Notes: a model not told the origin generated them from the letters alone. Shown: positions 11,031-24,666, counted from the first letter of the stretch. The stretch: 64,000 bases of DNA from Nipponacmea schrenckii (GCA_030562195.1 JAUJPP010000003.1:26443398-26507397), one strand, 5' to 3'. Numbers and translations are program-made.

Positions 11031-14000
11031 GTTAGTATCAATATTGTAGAATCGTTCAACCCACAAATAGGTTAGTATCAATATTGTAGAATCTTTCAAC
11101 CCACAAATAGGTTAGTATCAATATTGTAGAATCGTTCAACCCACAAATTGGTTAGTATAAATATTGTAGAATCGTTCAACCCACAAATAGGTTAGTATCA
11201 ATATTGTAGAATCGTTCAACCCACAAATAGGTTAGTATCAATATTGTAGAATCGTTCAACCCACAAATTGGTTAGTATGAATATCATAGAATCTTTCAAC
11301 CCACAAATAGGTTAGTATCAATATTGTAGAATCTTTCAACCCACAAATAGGTTAGTATCAATATTGTAGAATCTTCAACCCACAAATAGGTTAGTATCGA
11401 AATGGTAGAATCTTTCAACCCACAAATAGGTTAGTATCAATATTGTAGAATCTTTCACCCCACAAATAGGTTAGTATCAATATTGTGGAATCGTTCAACC
11501 CACAAATAGGTTAGTATCAATATTGTAGAATCGTTCAACCCACAAATAGGTTAGTATCAATATTGTAGAACTTTCAACCCACAAATAGGTTAGTATCAAT
11601 ATTGTAGAATCTTTCAACCCACAAATAGGTTAGTATCAATATTGTAGAATCGTTCAACCCACAAATAGGTTAGTATCAATATTGTAGAATCTTTCAACCC
11701 ACAAATAGGTTAGTATCAATATTGTAGAATCGTTCAACCCACAAATAGGTTAGTATCAATATTGTAGAATCTTTCAACCCACAAATAGGTTAGTATCAAT
11801 ATCTTAGAATCTTTCAACCCACAAATAGGTTAGTATCAATATTGTGGAATCTTTCACCCCATAAATAGGTTAGTATCAATATGGTAGAATCTTTCAACCC
11901 ACAAATAGGTTAGTATCAATATTGTAGAATCTTTCAACCCACAAATAGGTTAGTATCAATATCATAGAATCTTTCAGCCCACAAATAGGTTAGTATCAAT
12001 ATTGTGATTATATCGGTCAGCTTCACTATCTTAAGCCAACACAAAAAGTATGTATGTCTTTACTTGACCAAAGGTGCAGAATAACGCAATACGCATTGGA
12101 AGTGAGGTCCTCTCGTAGATTTTTTTAACTGTATCGTGTTGTTCTCTTTAACAGCTATTTTAATATTAACCTGATAACTTTTCAACATGATTATTTCAGT
12201 GGTCTTAAAGAAGCCAGAATATCATTTTGATTTGAAACATCAGATCAGTTTATCAGTTCTAGGCGTCAATAATACGGCTCCAGCAGCATTTACTCCGTCA
12301 TTTCCGGTAAAATATTTAAATGGCGACCAACTTATTGAATATTGGAGAACTGGTAACTATGATGTATTATGTCATTTACTATTATTTCTAGACTAATTCA
12401 CTATATCTGCCTGGATCAGTCTGATCCTTGATTATGTACTATTTCCGCCTTATCATTGATATACCATTTCTGATGAAGGAAATACCAGACATCGTACTTA
12501 GAAGGGCAGTTCAGTGCAACGAAGGCCACTCCTCATTACAATATCCATGCTTTGTTACTCTTGTAATTTGTTTTTCATCTTTCAGAATATGAAACTGAAA
12601 ACAAGTGGTTGGTTGTCATTGACACAGCCACAGATTTCTGTCCAATGGGATTACTACAAACACATGCATTAGCTTACGTCACGACAGGAATGACCACGTG
12701 TTCTCGATTGCCCAATGATTTTAGAGAATTGATATCTTACGTGAGAACTGTCTCATTTGAATACAAGAACTTCCTGTCTGACCTTGAGATCTACACCAAC
12801 GCTTCAACAGACTCACTAGCTTTGATGTTTGATCAATCTGGGCGAGGTATGCTCCTTCAGTTGATTGCACAAATGTCATTTAAGTCAATTTTTTTCTCAA
12901 ATCTGTTTTCGTTTGTGAGCCATAGGCATGGAACGGAAATCAGAATTGCGAAAATGTGTCTTACATCTGTTTCCTAATACAAATAAATGCTTCTAAAACT
13001 TCGATTATGCTAATTGAGATGCGAAAAGTTCATTGCTCTATGGTCAGACTACAGCCTTAAACCAGATACGTTATGCACCCAATGCATTGCCGTCTCTATT
13101 TCAGTCTACTACACAAAACCAGATTGACTATGTACACACCGAGTGATTGCATACATCCTAATTGTGTATAACTTTCCCCATTTCAGCTCACCAAAGTCAG
13201 CGCTATCTCTCCTCACAGAAGATCCTGTTTCAAATTGATATTCCAATACAGTCGTGTAATATCTCTAATGAGCTGAAAAATCTGACTGCCAAAACTGAGG
13301 TGAAAGTTGTTTTTGTATCGGCCACGTCTCATTGTATAGAAATAATGCTACAAGAGGTAGGTCCCTTTGTTACTTGTATACTTTAGGAAAACAGACAAAT
13401 TGGAATTTTAAACTTTTCCCAAAATGAGTCTTGTTCATCAGTGACTTACCTGGGGTCAAATCTATTCGACAGAATAATCCAGTAAAACCCACAAAACTAA
13501 GTAATAATCCATTAAAATGTTTACTTTTTGAAACACGCTTAGAGGCGCTTTTTAATAATTACTTAGTTTAATGAATATATTATCTTATACAGAGATTCTA
13601 TTCTTTAGTCATGGTACCTGTTAAATCTAGAGCTTGCTTAACTTTTTCCAGGCTTATCGTCTCGATATGTTACGTGGTCGATACCGGTGGGTGATGTTTA
13701 CCACTGATGGAAGACTACCATATTGTGATATATGTCAAGAGGCCAATGTTATTGTACTGGTGGACCCCAAATCATCCCATAATGTAAGGATTTTTCAATT
13801 TATATCATGGGTTAATTCTGGCTAGGTTCGGAAAGAAGGGTTAGGCTATTGAAGTGTTCTTTATAATGTGGCCTTATTAAGGCCTGGGTTTAACCATGGA
13901 TTTTTGACAGGTAGATTTGGAATATACACGATGATCCTTCATAGTTGCTAACCCCCCATTCGTCATACTTCTCTCTCGTTATGTCCAAACCACTCCCAAC

Positions 14001-17000
14001 ACTTTCCTCAGATTGTGGTAATAAGAGTGAGGGAAATTGCGTATTTATATAAATATGAATATTCTCCAATAAAATCATTTTTGAAATGCAAAATCTGAAA
14101 CTCTGAATGTTTGGTTGGCATATAACAGCTGCAGGCCTTGTGGACTCGACAACGACGTTACACCTTAGTAAGAAGAAAACGTTTCTTGTATACTCGGCTT
14201 GACACATAGAGTGTAAAACTGTTATTTGATTTATCTTATCATTGTTTTATTACAGATAATCAATGTAGACAGTGAAGAGAAGTTGGTGAGATTTGTAGAT
14301 TCAGTTTTACAAATTACAGTACAGAAGATACAGTCGAACCCTTCTGTTGACTGTCCTCTAGACTGTGGTACCCAATGTGATCAATGCCGGAAGCTCTTTA
14401 CAGATTCTTTACTAGAGGTGAATTATCAAAACACTTTTATATATTTCGTTTCTTTTGTGAACTACCTAACTTTTCAATGGTTAAAACTCTAAAACGCCAA
14501 ATCAACCAATAAACCAATCATGTTTATATAGAACAAACAATGCAACAGTGTGATTGTTCTTTAGAAAAATTGGTATATACTGTAAAATGCTATGATAATT
14601 TTGAATTCACAGAATGCTGTATTTTAGATTGGAACAGAGAATGGGTTAGGAGTATATTTCAACAAAGATGGTGTCACACAAGAACCAGTAGAAGTTGATA
14701 TACACAGGTTTACTAGTCGATGTGAAAAGGTACAGTAACGAATGTCTATAGTAATGGTATTGTAATTCGGTGGTCCTTGTACTCCAAGAGAGCTATTGGA
14801 TAATGGTTTGATGGTCTTGGTCGAATAAAGGGTTCACCTTCGGACACATCTCTTGGCATCTCTAGAGGCCCCCTTTGATCAAATTACCTAACGAAGCGAG
14901 CATTATCTCCATGGAATCAGTTTTAATATCAATAACAATACATATCCTCATCCACAACCACCACTGCTAACTCTTGATGACTTGATTTCCAAATATAAAT
15001 GGCTCACTTTTTATTAGTCTGTTGAATATAACTGACCACCAAACTGAATATTATTATCTATCAATGAAGGTTGTTGATTATATTGTAGATTGGAACATGG
15101 AAACCAGGTGTTGGTATACAATCAAATGAACAGATTTTTGTGATTAATGATTCTATGGTAGTGTTGAGAGTGGCTGTTGTTGTGGTTCGTTACTTCAAAT
15201 ACTTAATAATTTAAAATAGATATCTGGGTGTCTTTATAAATATTATGTTTTAAACAAGATATAATCATCGAAGTAACTTCCGGTTCAGAGTAATGCTGGT
15301 AATTAAGATGGTGACAGTGACTTAATTTTTGACAATTTTTAAATTTGATGCTAATCTTCATACTTCACAGCTGTTAGAATGAACATCTTCTTCTGGTGTA
15401 AGTCGGGAGGGAAACGATAGAGCTAGAATGACCTTAATCCTGGTACTCTATAATAATTGAATGAGTAATGAATGTGGTCGTCAGTCGCATTTAAAAGTCG
15501 AGGGCAAAAGGTCTATTGAAGGTGGGCGCTTTAGCAGAATATACTTTTTGTATTCAAATAATTTTGAATATTACAGGAGCCGCCATTTGTGTTTCGTAAT
15601 TCTAGTGGACCGGAAGTGACGTATGAAGGGTATAGTATTGATGTAATGAATGATGTAGCAGAACGAGTAGGGTTCACGTATACTGTGAGAGAATGTGATG
15701 GAGGAGTATACGGGAATCTCGATTCTGAACAGAGATGGACAGGGTGTGTAGGGAATATACTCAAAGGGGTAGGCAGCAAATCTGCTTTTCAATTACTGTA
15801 AAATTTACCCGTCAATCAGGACTATGTTGATACATGTTTTGAATTCAGTGAGGTAGTCCATATTGATATTGAGTATTATTTATGATTATAAGATATTTTT
15901 AAGACATCCGTGATTGACAATTTCTACTGTTAAAAGCAGTCGTTCTAGCCAATTTACAGGCATTCTGTGTACAATCTGAGCAAACCCTATAGTACATCCT
16001 CCTGATTACAGTGGTTGTTTAGGGTCCAGGGTTCAATCCCGGCAAAGGTCGAGATGAACATTCTGAGTTTTCAGTCCTGTTTCCCCTTGTCAGTGAAGAA
16101 GGTCGGAGGGACTAAATAGAAAAGTGTCATTCGGATGGGGCAATAAACCGAGTGTGCTGCAGGCTGTGCACGTTAAATCAAAGATCACTTGACAGTTGGA
16201 AATCGCAAATGTAGTCTAATGCCTCTGTCCTGACAAAATTGCCCTCATTGCACACTGCATGGCGCTGCCAATCTCCATTAGCCGAAAGAACATGCAGAAA
16301 AGAAGAACGCGGAGCTCAATTCATTTCAAGAATTACCTTCCTGAAATCCTTATTTTCCAGGATGCTGATATTATAGTTGGTGCTATGACAGTGACAGCTG
16401 ATAGAGAAACAGTAGTAGACTATACATTACCATACTACGACTTCGCTGGTATCCAGATTCTGATGCGGAAACAGAAACAGCAAGTCAATATCTTTTATTT
16501 CGCTGATGTGTTCTCCAACGCTGCATGGCTGTGTCTTGGTGGTGTGATAGCGCTGACTAGTATTTTACTTTTACTGTTTGATAAATACTCCCCTGGTCCC
16601 GGCTTCTCTAAAAATATGGAGAAGAGAGAAGAGTTTAAGTTTAATCTTCACGAGAGTATTTGGTTTGTGGTTGGCTCCATTACTATGGCAGGTAAGGTAA
16701 TAATAGCTTTGGGAAGATAGCCTTTAAATGGTAACAATTCTTCTTATCTTTATATGGAGTCGCTTGGCTCAGTGAGTTTGATACTCGTTAACCCGAGGCT
16801 CCAGGTCGGAGGGTCGGAGGGGCTGACATAGAAAAAGAGTCTATATCCTTTTGTGTGGGACAATGAACTGAGTGTGCTACAGGCAATGCACGTTAAAGAT
16901 CCCTCGACAGTTGGACATCGCAAAAAGAGAAGGTATTAGATCATTAGCTGCAGAAGAGTAGCACATAAGCTCTATTTATTACATTTCTAAGCTTTAAACA

Positions 17001-19635
17001 GTCCTCTGAAATCACAATTGAATGTTCGACAGGCCCATGTCCTTTGCGTATCGGACCTAATTCAGACCCATGTAAAATAAAGAGTCTATGTTTGTTTCAA
17101 TGGGCTGAATGTAAGACAGGCCCATGTCCTTGTGTATTGGACCTTATTCTAACCCATCTAAAATAAAGATTTTGTGTTTGTTTCAATGGCCTAAATGTAA
17201 GACAGGACCATGTCCCTGTGTATTGGACCTAATTCTGACCAATGTAAAATAAAGAGTTTATTATTACAATGTTTAAATTGATTCTGGGGTTATTTCAGGA
17301 GGAGGTGACCCACCACGAAGTTTCTCAGCTCGACTTCTAGTAGCGGGGTTCTGGTTCTTTTCTGTCATTATGATGTCCACATTCACTGCTAACCTTGCTG
17401 CCTTCCTGACCGTTTCTAGATTGGGTGTCACCGTATCTTCACTGGACGATTTGGCAGAACAATCCGACATCAAGTACAGTGTCGTGGCAGAATCCTCAGT
17501 AGCCAATTATTTTGAAAGAATGGCGGCCATTGAGGAGAATTTCTATTCCATGTGGAAAGAGATGAGTCTAGGCACAGCTGAAAATGGGAACAGTAGTTTT
17601 GCAGTATGGGACTATCCTTTAGGTGATAAATATGTAACGATTTGGAAATCGATCCGGAAGACGGGATTCATCAGGACCAGTAAAGATGCTATTGACAAGG
17701 TACTCTCAGAGAATTTCGCTTTGCTAACGGACTCTCCTATCATCAAGTACATCACTTCCAGAAACTGTGAACTCACGGCTATTGGTGATCAGTTCAGTGT
17801 CCGACCATACGCCTTCGCTTTGAAGGAAAAATCAGTCTACACGAAGAAGATTTCAGCAGCGTAAGCATCATTTTTGTTCGTTGGCCTTAGTCCTATGTTT
17901 AGCAATCCACATGCGCTATGGAAGTCAATGGAAGTCATAGTTTATATACGCCACATGTACACGTCTACCGGTAATCATGATCTCTTTTAGTTGTCGAGAT
18001 GTGAGTAGGAAGTAAGGTAGAACAAATTTAAATGTGTAAATTGATAATGAAACCATTTTCCACCATACAATAGATTAGTTTGATATGACATTTGATTGGA
18101 AAATAACTTGTAATCAATATCAATTATATTCATATTTCAACCTACATACTCTGAACATCAAATGTTATTATTTATCAGTTCAATCGAAAGAAGAAAAGAG
18201 AAGAAGAAAATCTAAACTCTAATTTATGTAGTGTCGTTGTGTTAAAACATATACTCCCTCTCTTTGTAGGATTTTAGATTTGCAACAAGACAGAAAATTA
18301 GAAGCCTATAAGCGGAAGTGGTGGGAAGATGGGAAGGTAACCTGCCCAGAAGACACGAGTAACCAAGGCCTCGACCTTCAGTCACTAACCGGAAGTTTCC
18401 TTGTGGTCGTCATGGGTATTGTTTCCGGTGTAATAGTTTTAGGAATAGAATTGTTATGGATCAAAGCGAAAGTAACTAAAAAGGTATTATAGATTTTTGT
18501 AACCGGATCCAATCCTCTAATGGATATCCTGAAAAATATCCTGAGAAATAAAACTGACGGAAGTGACGGCATTTGATTTAGAACTCAGAACCAGACCCAG
18601 TGACAAATGCTTTTGATCTCAAAACTGAATTACTCCAAATGTTGTTGGCGAATTCACATGGGCTTTAAAAACGAACTTATCGAACCATGAAACTATTTGC
18701 TTGGCCCACTGCCATCGGAAAATAACTTCCGCTTACTCCCAGGATTACGCGTGAAAATTCATATAGACAAATCATATCTTTTGTTAGCTGTTTATCATAG
18801 ATCAAATCAACCTTGCGTGTCCTGTTTCCTGTGTGAATAACCAATACTTAAAAGAGCTCCCCGCTGTTCTCCGTTCTAACAACACAGATACACTCAATAC
18901 TGGTTCTGATAATCCTTTAGGGACATAACTGACCATATAACGTTAACAATGAGTCCTGATGACCCTATTAAAACTCTAGCAATTAATATCGTTATTGCCC
19001 TCTGTTATTTTATTTTACTGCTTCTTTGATCTTTCATATTTATTTGATGGACTTTATGTTTTAAAAATCTTTTACCACAGTCTAATGGTTTCCTAGTGAA
19101 GCCTTTGTTCAATTGTCTATTTCATTTATAACTAGGACAAATTCTGTCTAGATTATATTTCTCTGTCGCACAGAGTTTATTTTGGTAAAAAGGTTCAGTT
19201 CTGAAGTGATTCAAATTCTCCATCAACTTAAAAACGTGATGAAGTGTAGGAGAAACTTTTATAAATTGAACTGATTTGGTATATTCTTACACTTAGTTTT
19301 GCGGCAAAACCGTAAATTAATTAAAACTGTTTGAATGAAATGAAATGAAGAAGGTGACGATTTGGTACCTTTTATTCATGGAAGAGAGGAAGCGGGGTGG
19401 GGGGGCTACCTTTACTGTGTCAGCTTTGATGATTATAATTTGTATCTTAGCTGTCCACAGAAACATCTGAAATATTCATTCTCAAGATGGTGTTTCAAGA
19501 TTCTCAAGATTGATTAATATATTGAAAATCAAATGTTATTTTATGTTCCAGTCGAACGTACTTCAAGTGAAACCCGTCCAACCATCAGTTGTTAAACCTG
19601 CTGACCAACAGAAACCAGATCCTGTTATTAAATGA
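10964..19635 (+). CDS. Receptor 2 (B-type): IR25a-like ionotropic receptor with full ATD, 13 exons
   Basis: Likely chemosensory-type cation channel subunit (IR25a co-receptor family). Exons: 10964-11030, 12200-12352, 12586-12846, 13187-13356, 13652-13783, 14256-14417, 14628-14729, 15089-15184, 15577-15768, 16361-16691, 17299-17860, 18270-18483, 19552-19635. All phases join, giving 841 residues. Signal peptide about 1-18; ATD about 22-370; S1 from EPPFVF (382) with R460 in TVTADRE and DFAGIQI after it; M1 about 500-518; pore SIWFVVGSITMAGGG; M3 about 568-594 with [17 protein letters not shown]2 with YFERMA, WDYPLGD and D700; KRKWW; M4 about 785-806; basic, proline-rich tail. IR25a normally has TPQGGG in the pore; here it is TMAGGG, so the glutamine is lost. 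The donor after exon 8 (GTTCGT) is weak but alignment to receptor 4 fixes it. SINEs, a satellite and a minisatellite fill its introns. Confidence 0.92.
11005..12005 (+). repeat. 40-bp minisatellite (about 25 copies) made from an exon end plus its 5' splice site
   Basis: The unit runs GTAGAATCNTTCAACCCACA, then AATAGGTTAGTATCAATATT. The first copy (from 11005) includes the final 26 coding bases of receptor 2 exon 1 and the true donor AG|GTTAGT; the other copies are intronic. Copies differ by single bases (CTT/CGT, AATAG/AATTG) and rare one-base deletions. The array fills most of intron 1. Confidence 0.97.
13435..13615 (+). mobile_element. Fragment of the TTAA-flanked hairpin family in receptor 2 intron 5
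   Basis: Words such as GACTTACCTGGGGTCAAAT, CCCACAAAACTAAGTAATAA and CGCTTTTTAATAATTACTTA follow the same order as the left half of the elements at 55509, 60620, 61872 and 63119. Similarity is partial, so this is an old or truncated copy. Confidence 0.5.
16010..16215 (+). mobile_element. tRNA-derived SINE copy 1 in receptor 2 intron 9
   Basis: It has a B-box-like AGGGTTCAATCCCGGC, then a body with TTCGGATGGGGCAATAAACC, GTGCTGCAGGCTGTGCACGT and TTGACAGTTGGAAATCGC. The same body is found in the copy at 16752. This arrangement of tRNA-like head and conserved centre is typical of invertebrate SINEs. The 5' part is worn. Confidence 0.7.
16752..16935 (+). mobile_element. tRNA-derived SINE copy 2 in receptor 2 intron 10
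   Basis: The A-box-like part TGGAGTCGCTTGGCTCAGTG is followed by a decayed B-box region and a body closely matching copy 1 (GGGACAATGAACTGAGTGTG, CAATGCACGTTAAAGATCCC, GACAGTTGGACATCGC). It sits just after the pore exon. Confidence 0.7.
17023..17265 (+). repeat. 86-bp satellite, about three copies, in receptor 2 intron 10
   Basis: Tandem units contain GACAGGCCCATGTCCTTGTG, TATTGGACCTAATTCTGACC and CATGTAAAATAAAGAGTCTA. The reverse complement forms the larger array at 34916-35985. Each unit carries an AATAAA inside an intron of a coding gene. Confidence 0.9.
19552..19635 (+). CDS. Receptor 2 exon 13: C-terminal tail
   Basis: A TTATGTTCCAG acceptor is followed in phase 0 by SNVLQVKPVQPSVVKPADQ, then QKPDPVIK and TGA. 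Reading through the exon 12 donor instead would stop after VL at 18492, so two tail forms are possible. Receptor 4 has a matching extra last exon, which supports this one. Confidence 0.7.
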   Translation, partial: SNVLQVKPVQPSVVKPADQQKPDPVIK

Positions 19636-20517
19636 CAATTAACGGGACTCATTTTTGAGTCTGTTTAACTCCATGGTTGCAATCTGGAAATGATAAAAAT
19701 AGACAGTTTGAATTTATGTGTTACATTTTAATACAAACGTTGATGAAAATCAGTTCCCTTTTCAATGTTTTTGAAACCTACAGAAGACTTATTGTGTTGA
19801 GTTGACAATGGGCGAGGTACTAAGTTCAGTGTGCTGTTATCGATTCAGTACAAAATAGATTTAATTGCTCATGTCATACGCTTGGGTGTATAAGTTTATA
19901 CATACTAGCCCAGTATCACACAACATACCGAACTACGTCTATTTGCAACCATCTTCACAATGGTGAAGTAAAACGTCTTCATCTTATATCTTGACTGATC
20001 TGGTCCACTTTCATGGTCAACGATCTGATTAGATTGTACATCAGCGAATACAGCGTATCAAGTTTGTTTTACAGTTTCTCTGTCGAGAGATCCAGTTTAA
20101 CTATATTCGATAGCGTACAAATTCCATCATAGTATTGCATTCACAGACGACGGTGTTACAAGAAAAAAGGCCATTGAAGTCAAGGTATAAAATGATGTGC
20201 AACTTGAAAGTCAGGCTATCAACTGCCAATTCTAATTAATTATTGAAAAGTTAAAAAACGTTATTGATTGTCTGTTTAAAATAGAACCACATTGTATCAA
20301 AGTCTTGGGCTCCTCTATTATTCTGTTGCATTGACTTATTAGTTTTTTCAAAATTGAATTTTTTTGAATGTAAATGTTATTTGAGTTTTAATAATTAAAA
20401 ATTTTAAAAACTTACGTTAGAAATTCTGAGAATAATGGAAGATATTTAACAAAATAAACAGAATACTGCTCTAGATAATTTTTAACTGTTTATAAGACAT
20501 AAAGAAATAGGCATAGG

Positions 20518-20945
20518 TAAAGAAGCACAAGATATATGGATATACTATTTCTAACAATTTATTAACTCAACGTTTCACATGCTCATACAGGCAGCGTTAT
20601 CAAGAGAAATGAATAAAAACTTAACAGGACTAACAATATATATAGATAAAAGAAAACAACACATGATTAGCACTCTAATTACGGAAGCCATAATTAAACC
20701 AACAAGGATTAACATGGGTAGATCAAGAGGGGTTAAGGAAGCCATAAGATGAGAGGTAGTTAATTAATCAAATAGTAATAGTAATTAGAGTGCTAATCAT
20801 GTGTTGTTTTCTTTTATCTATATATATTGTTAGTCCTGTTAAGTTTTTATTCATTTCTCGTGATAACGCTGCCTGTATGAGCATGTAAAACGTTGAGTTA
20901 ATAAATTGTTAGAAATAGTATATCCATATATCTTGTGCTTCTTTA
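20518..20945. mobile_element. Foldback element with ~165-bp inverted arms
   Basis: Left arm 20518-20682 and right arm 20781-20945 are near-perfect reverse complements with a loop of about 98 bases. They run TAAAGAAGCACAAGATATAT outside and GATTAGCACTCTAATTAC inside. There is no coding capacity. It is most likely a non-autonomous hairpin (MITE-like) element; I saw no clear target-site duplication. Confidence 0.85.
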
Positions 20946-23900
20946 TAATTTTTAACCTTGTTTTTGTAGCCTTGATCAAGTATTTTCCAGGTCCTGAACT
21001 GTACATACTGAACCAGAAATATCTCTTGGAAGTCCCTGTATTAAATAGCCCTCGTGGATAAGTCATTGCCGTGGTTATATTATCTCCCTGCGATATATTA
21101 TTATAACGCGCTCTCAAAACGATTCCATGAATGAGTTTAGAAGTTAATGGCTCGTCATAGTTTAATATAAGCATTTATAACGTATCCATTCTACTCTACA
21201 TAAAACCTTTAGGGACCATTCTTTAAAAAAAATTAAAACTAGGTTCATATCAAATTAATATTAGATTTTCCTGCACAGTTTACCTTTCGGATTATCTTTA
21301 AAAAAATGAAAAGAAAGGAGTTTTGCATCCTACCCGTCTCTACCTAATGTGCTAATGAAGATGGATGCCATGTAGTGTTCAAGGAGGGAGATTTTACGAG
21401 GGCAGTAAAGAAAAGAAAAAGAAACAACTTTAGCGACATAAGCCTATTCTTTTCCCGATTTCCAACTGTCAAGGGGTCTTTTACGGGCATAGTCTGTAGC
21501 ACACGGGGCCACAGTTTATTGGTTCATCAGATCGATTCCTGTCCTTCCAACCAGACCTTTACCGGAATTGAATCCGGTTTATCTTAATCGACTGTATGAG
21601 TTGTTTCCGTAGAGGTAATTGTTTGTGTCGATCATAACAAACGCTCCCTATTGAAAATGTCTGTGCAATTTATGCCTAAAAGGCTATTTAATACCATTAA
21701 CAATTATATAACAAAAAAGCAGAATTCCTATGAGCATTAAAAGTTAATTGTGTATAAGCAAGAATATCAGATAAAACCAGCTCCTAAACACCAGACGTAT
21801 CGTTAACGTGATGCTTGATATTGAACAAGAAATCAGATGAGAATAAAAACGTGAAAAACAAATTCATAATATCCATTATTATCCGGTGTCGGGAAAAACT
21901 TATTGGTCAGAAAATAAATAAATAATTGTTCCTGGAACTTTGTGAAACAAATGAATAAATAAATAGATAAGTTCCTTATTTAGATTGGTATGGATGCAAG
22001 ATGTCCTTGATGTAAATTTACTAGTTCCTCTACTACAATCATAGACACGATGATTTATAATTGACAGTGACGTCAATTTATGAAACGGGGTATCATTTAA
22101 ATTTTGATATGATATAACAATGTGATCCATTGTTTTTTTTATTGCCGACCAGGGACCAGGAACCCGGAAACACAATATTACATGAATGTTGATATTACAA
22201 GTACAATATAAAATAATTAAAAGATATGAAGACCACTATGATGGTCTGATTAATGAGGTGTAATAAATACTATAAAAATCATTATAAAACCTCCAATAAA
22301 CGTACTGGGTTATTAAAGCTGTTATTAATCAATATTTGATTCTGTTCATCCTTAATACAATTTACTATATACATTCCATGTCGTTTAGACTAGTTTAGAC
22401 TCATTTTGTCCAACAAACAAATTTAAAACATGTCCGTGTAGACAATTGCATGAACAAGTATCTCTGCCTTTTCATTATGATTATTCTAATAATTCTTATT
22501 CTAATTCTTATTCTCCCATTTATTATTATACTCATGTATTGGCTTTGAATTTTTTTACACTGTGTTAGTAAAACAGAATGACAGACACTTTTCTTTGAGG
22601 AAGTTGTGAGATAATATCATAATGTAAACAAGGTGACTGTTGAAGTGGCAACAGAAGGACTCCGAATCCCAAGATAAACACGCTTATCGACAAAGAATCG
22701 ATATTAAAATCATCAACAAATTCTAATATTACCTCACGATCGATATCCATAGATCGATTTTACTCGTTTCATTTTCAAACCAATCGCATTGTTACCATGA
22801 TTTTTTTGAATATCAAACCATGATGAAATAAAAGAGAATAAACACATTAAAATACTGCCATGGTTTTATGGAATATCAATGAATAAAAGTTAAAATCATT
22901 ATTCTGTTAAATATTGAAAGCTATCGTATATTTTGCATTATATAAAATTATTAGAAACTTATGTACCACAATTATGGAAATATTACCATTCTTTTTATTT
23001 AACTTTTATTAAATTCTCAAAAAGACATCTGAAAAAATGAAACAGAATAAACAAAATAAGTTTAGAATAGAAGCAGAATAGCTAACATCCAATGCAATAA
23101 TCACAAATATATAATATCAACATTTAATAATAATATCAAATATAATCGAAAAGACAAAACAAAGCTTATTTCTCACTTTATTCACCTCGGTTTAAACTTA
23201 AAAAGGTAATCGTTTTTAACTAGATTAACAGTTTCAAAAATAGATAGTATATTTGATATATTACTTTGCTAACAATATATTCACTTAAAACACAAATCTT
23301 ATTCAATGAACTATGAATACAGCTTTTGACTTGAAATCTGGGTTTTGGCAGTTCATCCAGAGAATTTGAATATGGGAACAAATTGAATACTTCATTGAAT
23401 ACTATTGAGATTTTTATGCCTTCCGAAGGTAGTTGATTATAGTAAAGAAGACTTCTTAAGTTTGTGTGACATCCTTTTGTTTTAACTCTCCCACATTAAG
23501 CCCGTTAATTGGTAAAATTTATGATCAGTTTGTAAGCAGAGAAAGTAAATATAGGAAAAACCTCATTAGTTAACAGTAATCGATAGCAGTGATCACAGCA
23601 TAAAAAAATCTCGTGATCTATTTCATTGTTTATTTTATGTTAGTTAATAAGACTATCTGAGACATCCGGCAGTGGCGACTTAAAACATCTTGAACGCTCC
23701 AGCATGGTTCTATAGTCCCGAAGACACCTGCCTCTATCACATCCTGAATCGTTGTTTAGTTTAGTCATTGCACGTCAACCTTTATGATCTCTGATACCTA
23801 ATGAATCGCCTGACGGCTCGTGTAAGTTTATAATAGAAATCAACTGCCAATAAAGCAGACTTACAAAGGAATGCTACATTTGTACAACTTCTGTTACTTT

Positions 23901-24666
23901 TTTGTGATTCATGTAACATGAAATAGGTAAGTATTTTTCTAAATATCTATTTATTTTTCCTATTATTAATTTCGCCTGGGAAACGATTGTCAAAAGCATT
24001 ATGTTACAGAAAGATTCACACTGATTTAACGGTATGAAAGAGATCCATAACCTGGATATGCCATTGTGCTCTTAGGATTTGCCAAAACTGATGAACTGTA
24101 TTTTGTTATATACGTTCGGTGGATTATCTGTCTTTCTCCCCTGTGGTACTATGTAGTAACTATGTGTTTTACCCCTATAAGCGTTGCGGTAAAACTCAAT
24201 TCATTTATGAGAGTTTGCGAAGACATGTTTTAATTCTAGGTGAAGTGCTACGGGTCAATCAGTCACGTATCTATTATTAATGAATATATTTGTGTAAATA
24301 CAGACCCTGATAAACAACCATGTAATTCCAATCACATGCTGTACGGTTTCACTTTTTATGTGTTGTGTTGGTGGTTGTTTGAATATTAAGTGGACTTTTA
24401 CAAATACTTTCAAATATAGATTCGTTATCGCATGTTTCATTACTGTAATAATTGTTATGATTTCTACTGTATCATTGGCATTATTCGTGGATTATTTAAT
24501 TTGATCCCAGTGGGATTAAATCTGTTCTCACCAATCAGACTGATTTATTCATTCATAAAAACGGAAGTTACGTGTTTAATCAATTTTCAATGGAGGAAGC
24601 ATTTCCGCTCAACCACTTCCGGATGGATTGATTACAGCGAACTGAATATGGTTTGTTTTTTTCCAG

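Noticed and set aside
11005..12005. CRISPR-like regular array
   Set aside because: Units are contiguous 40-mers with no unique spacers, and the DNA is eukaryotic with introns.
20851..21174. 107-codon minus-strand open frame
   Set aside because: It begins in unique DNA and runs into the foldback arm. It has no recognised domain, no paralogue and no splice context.
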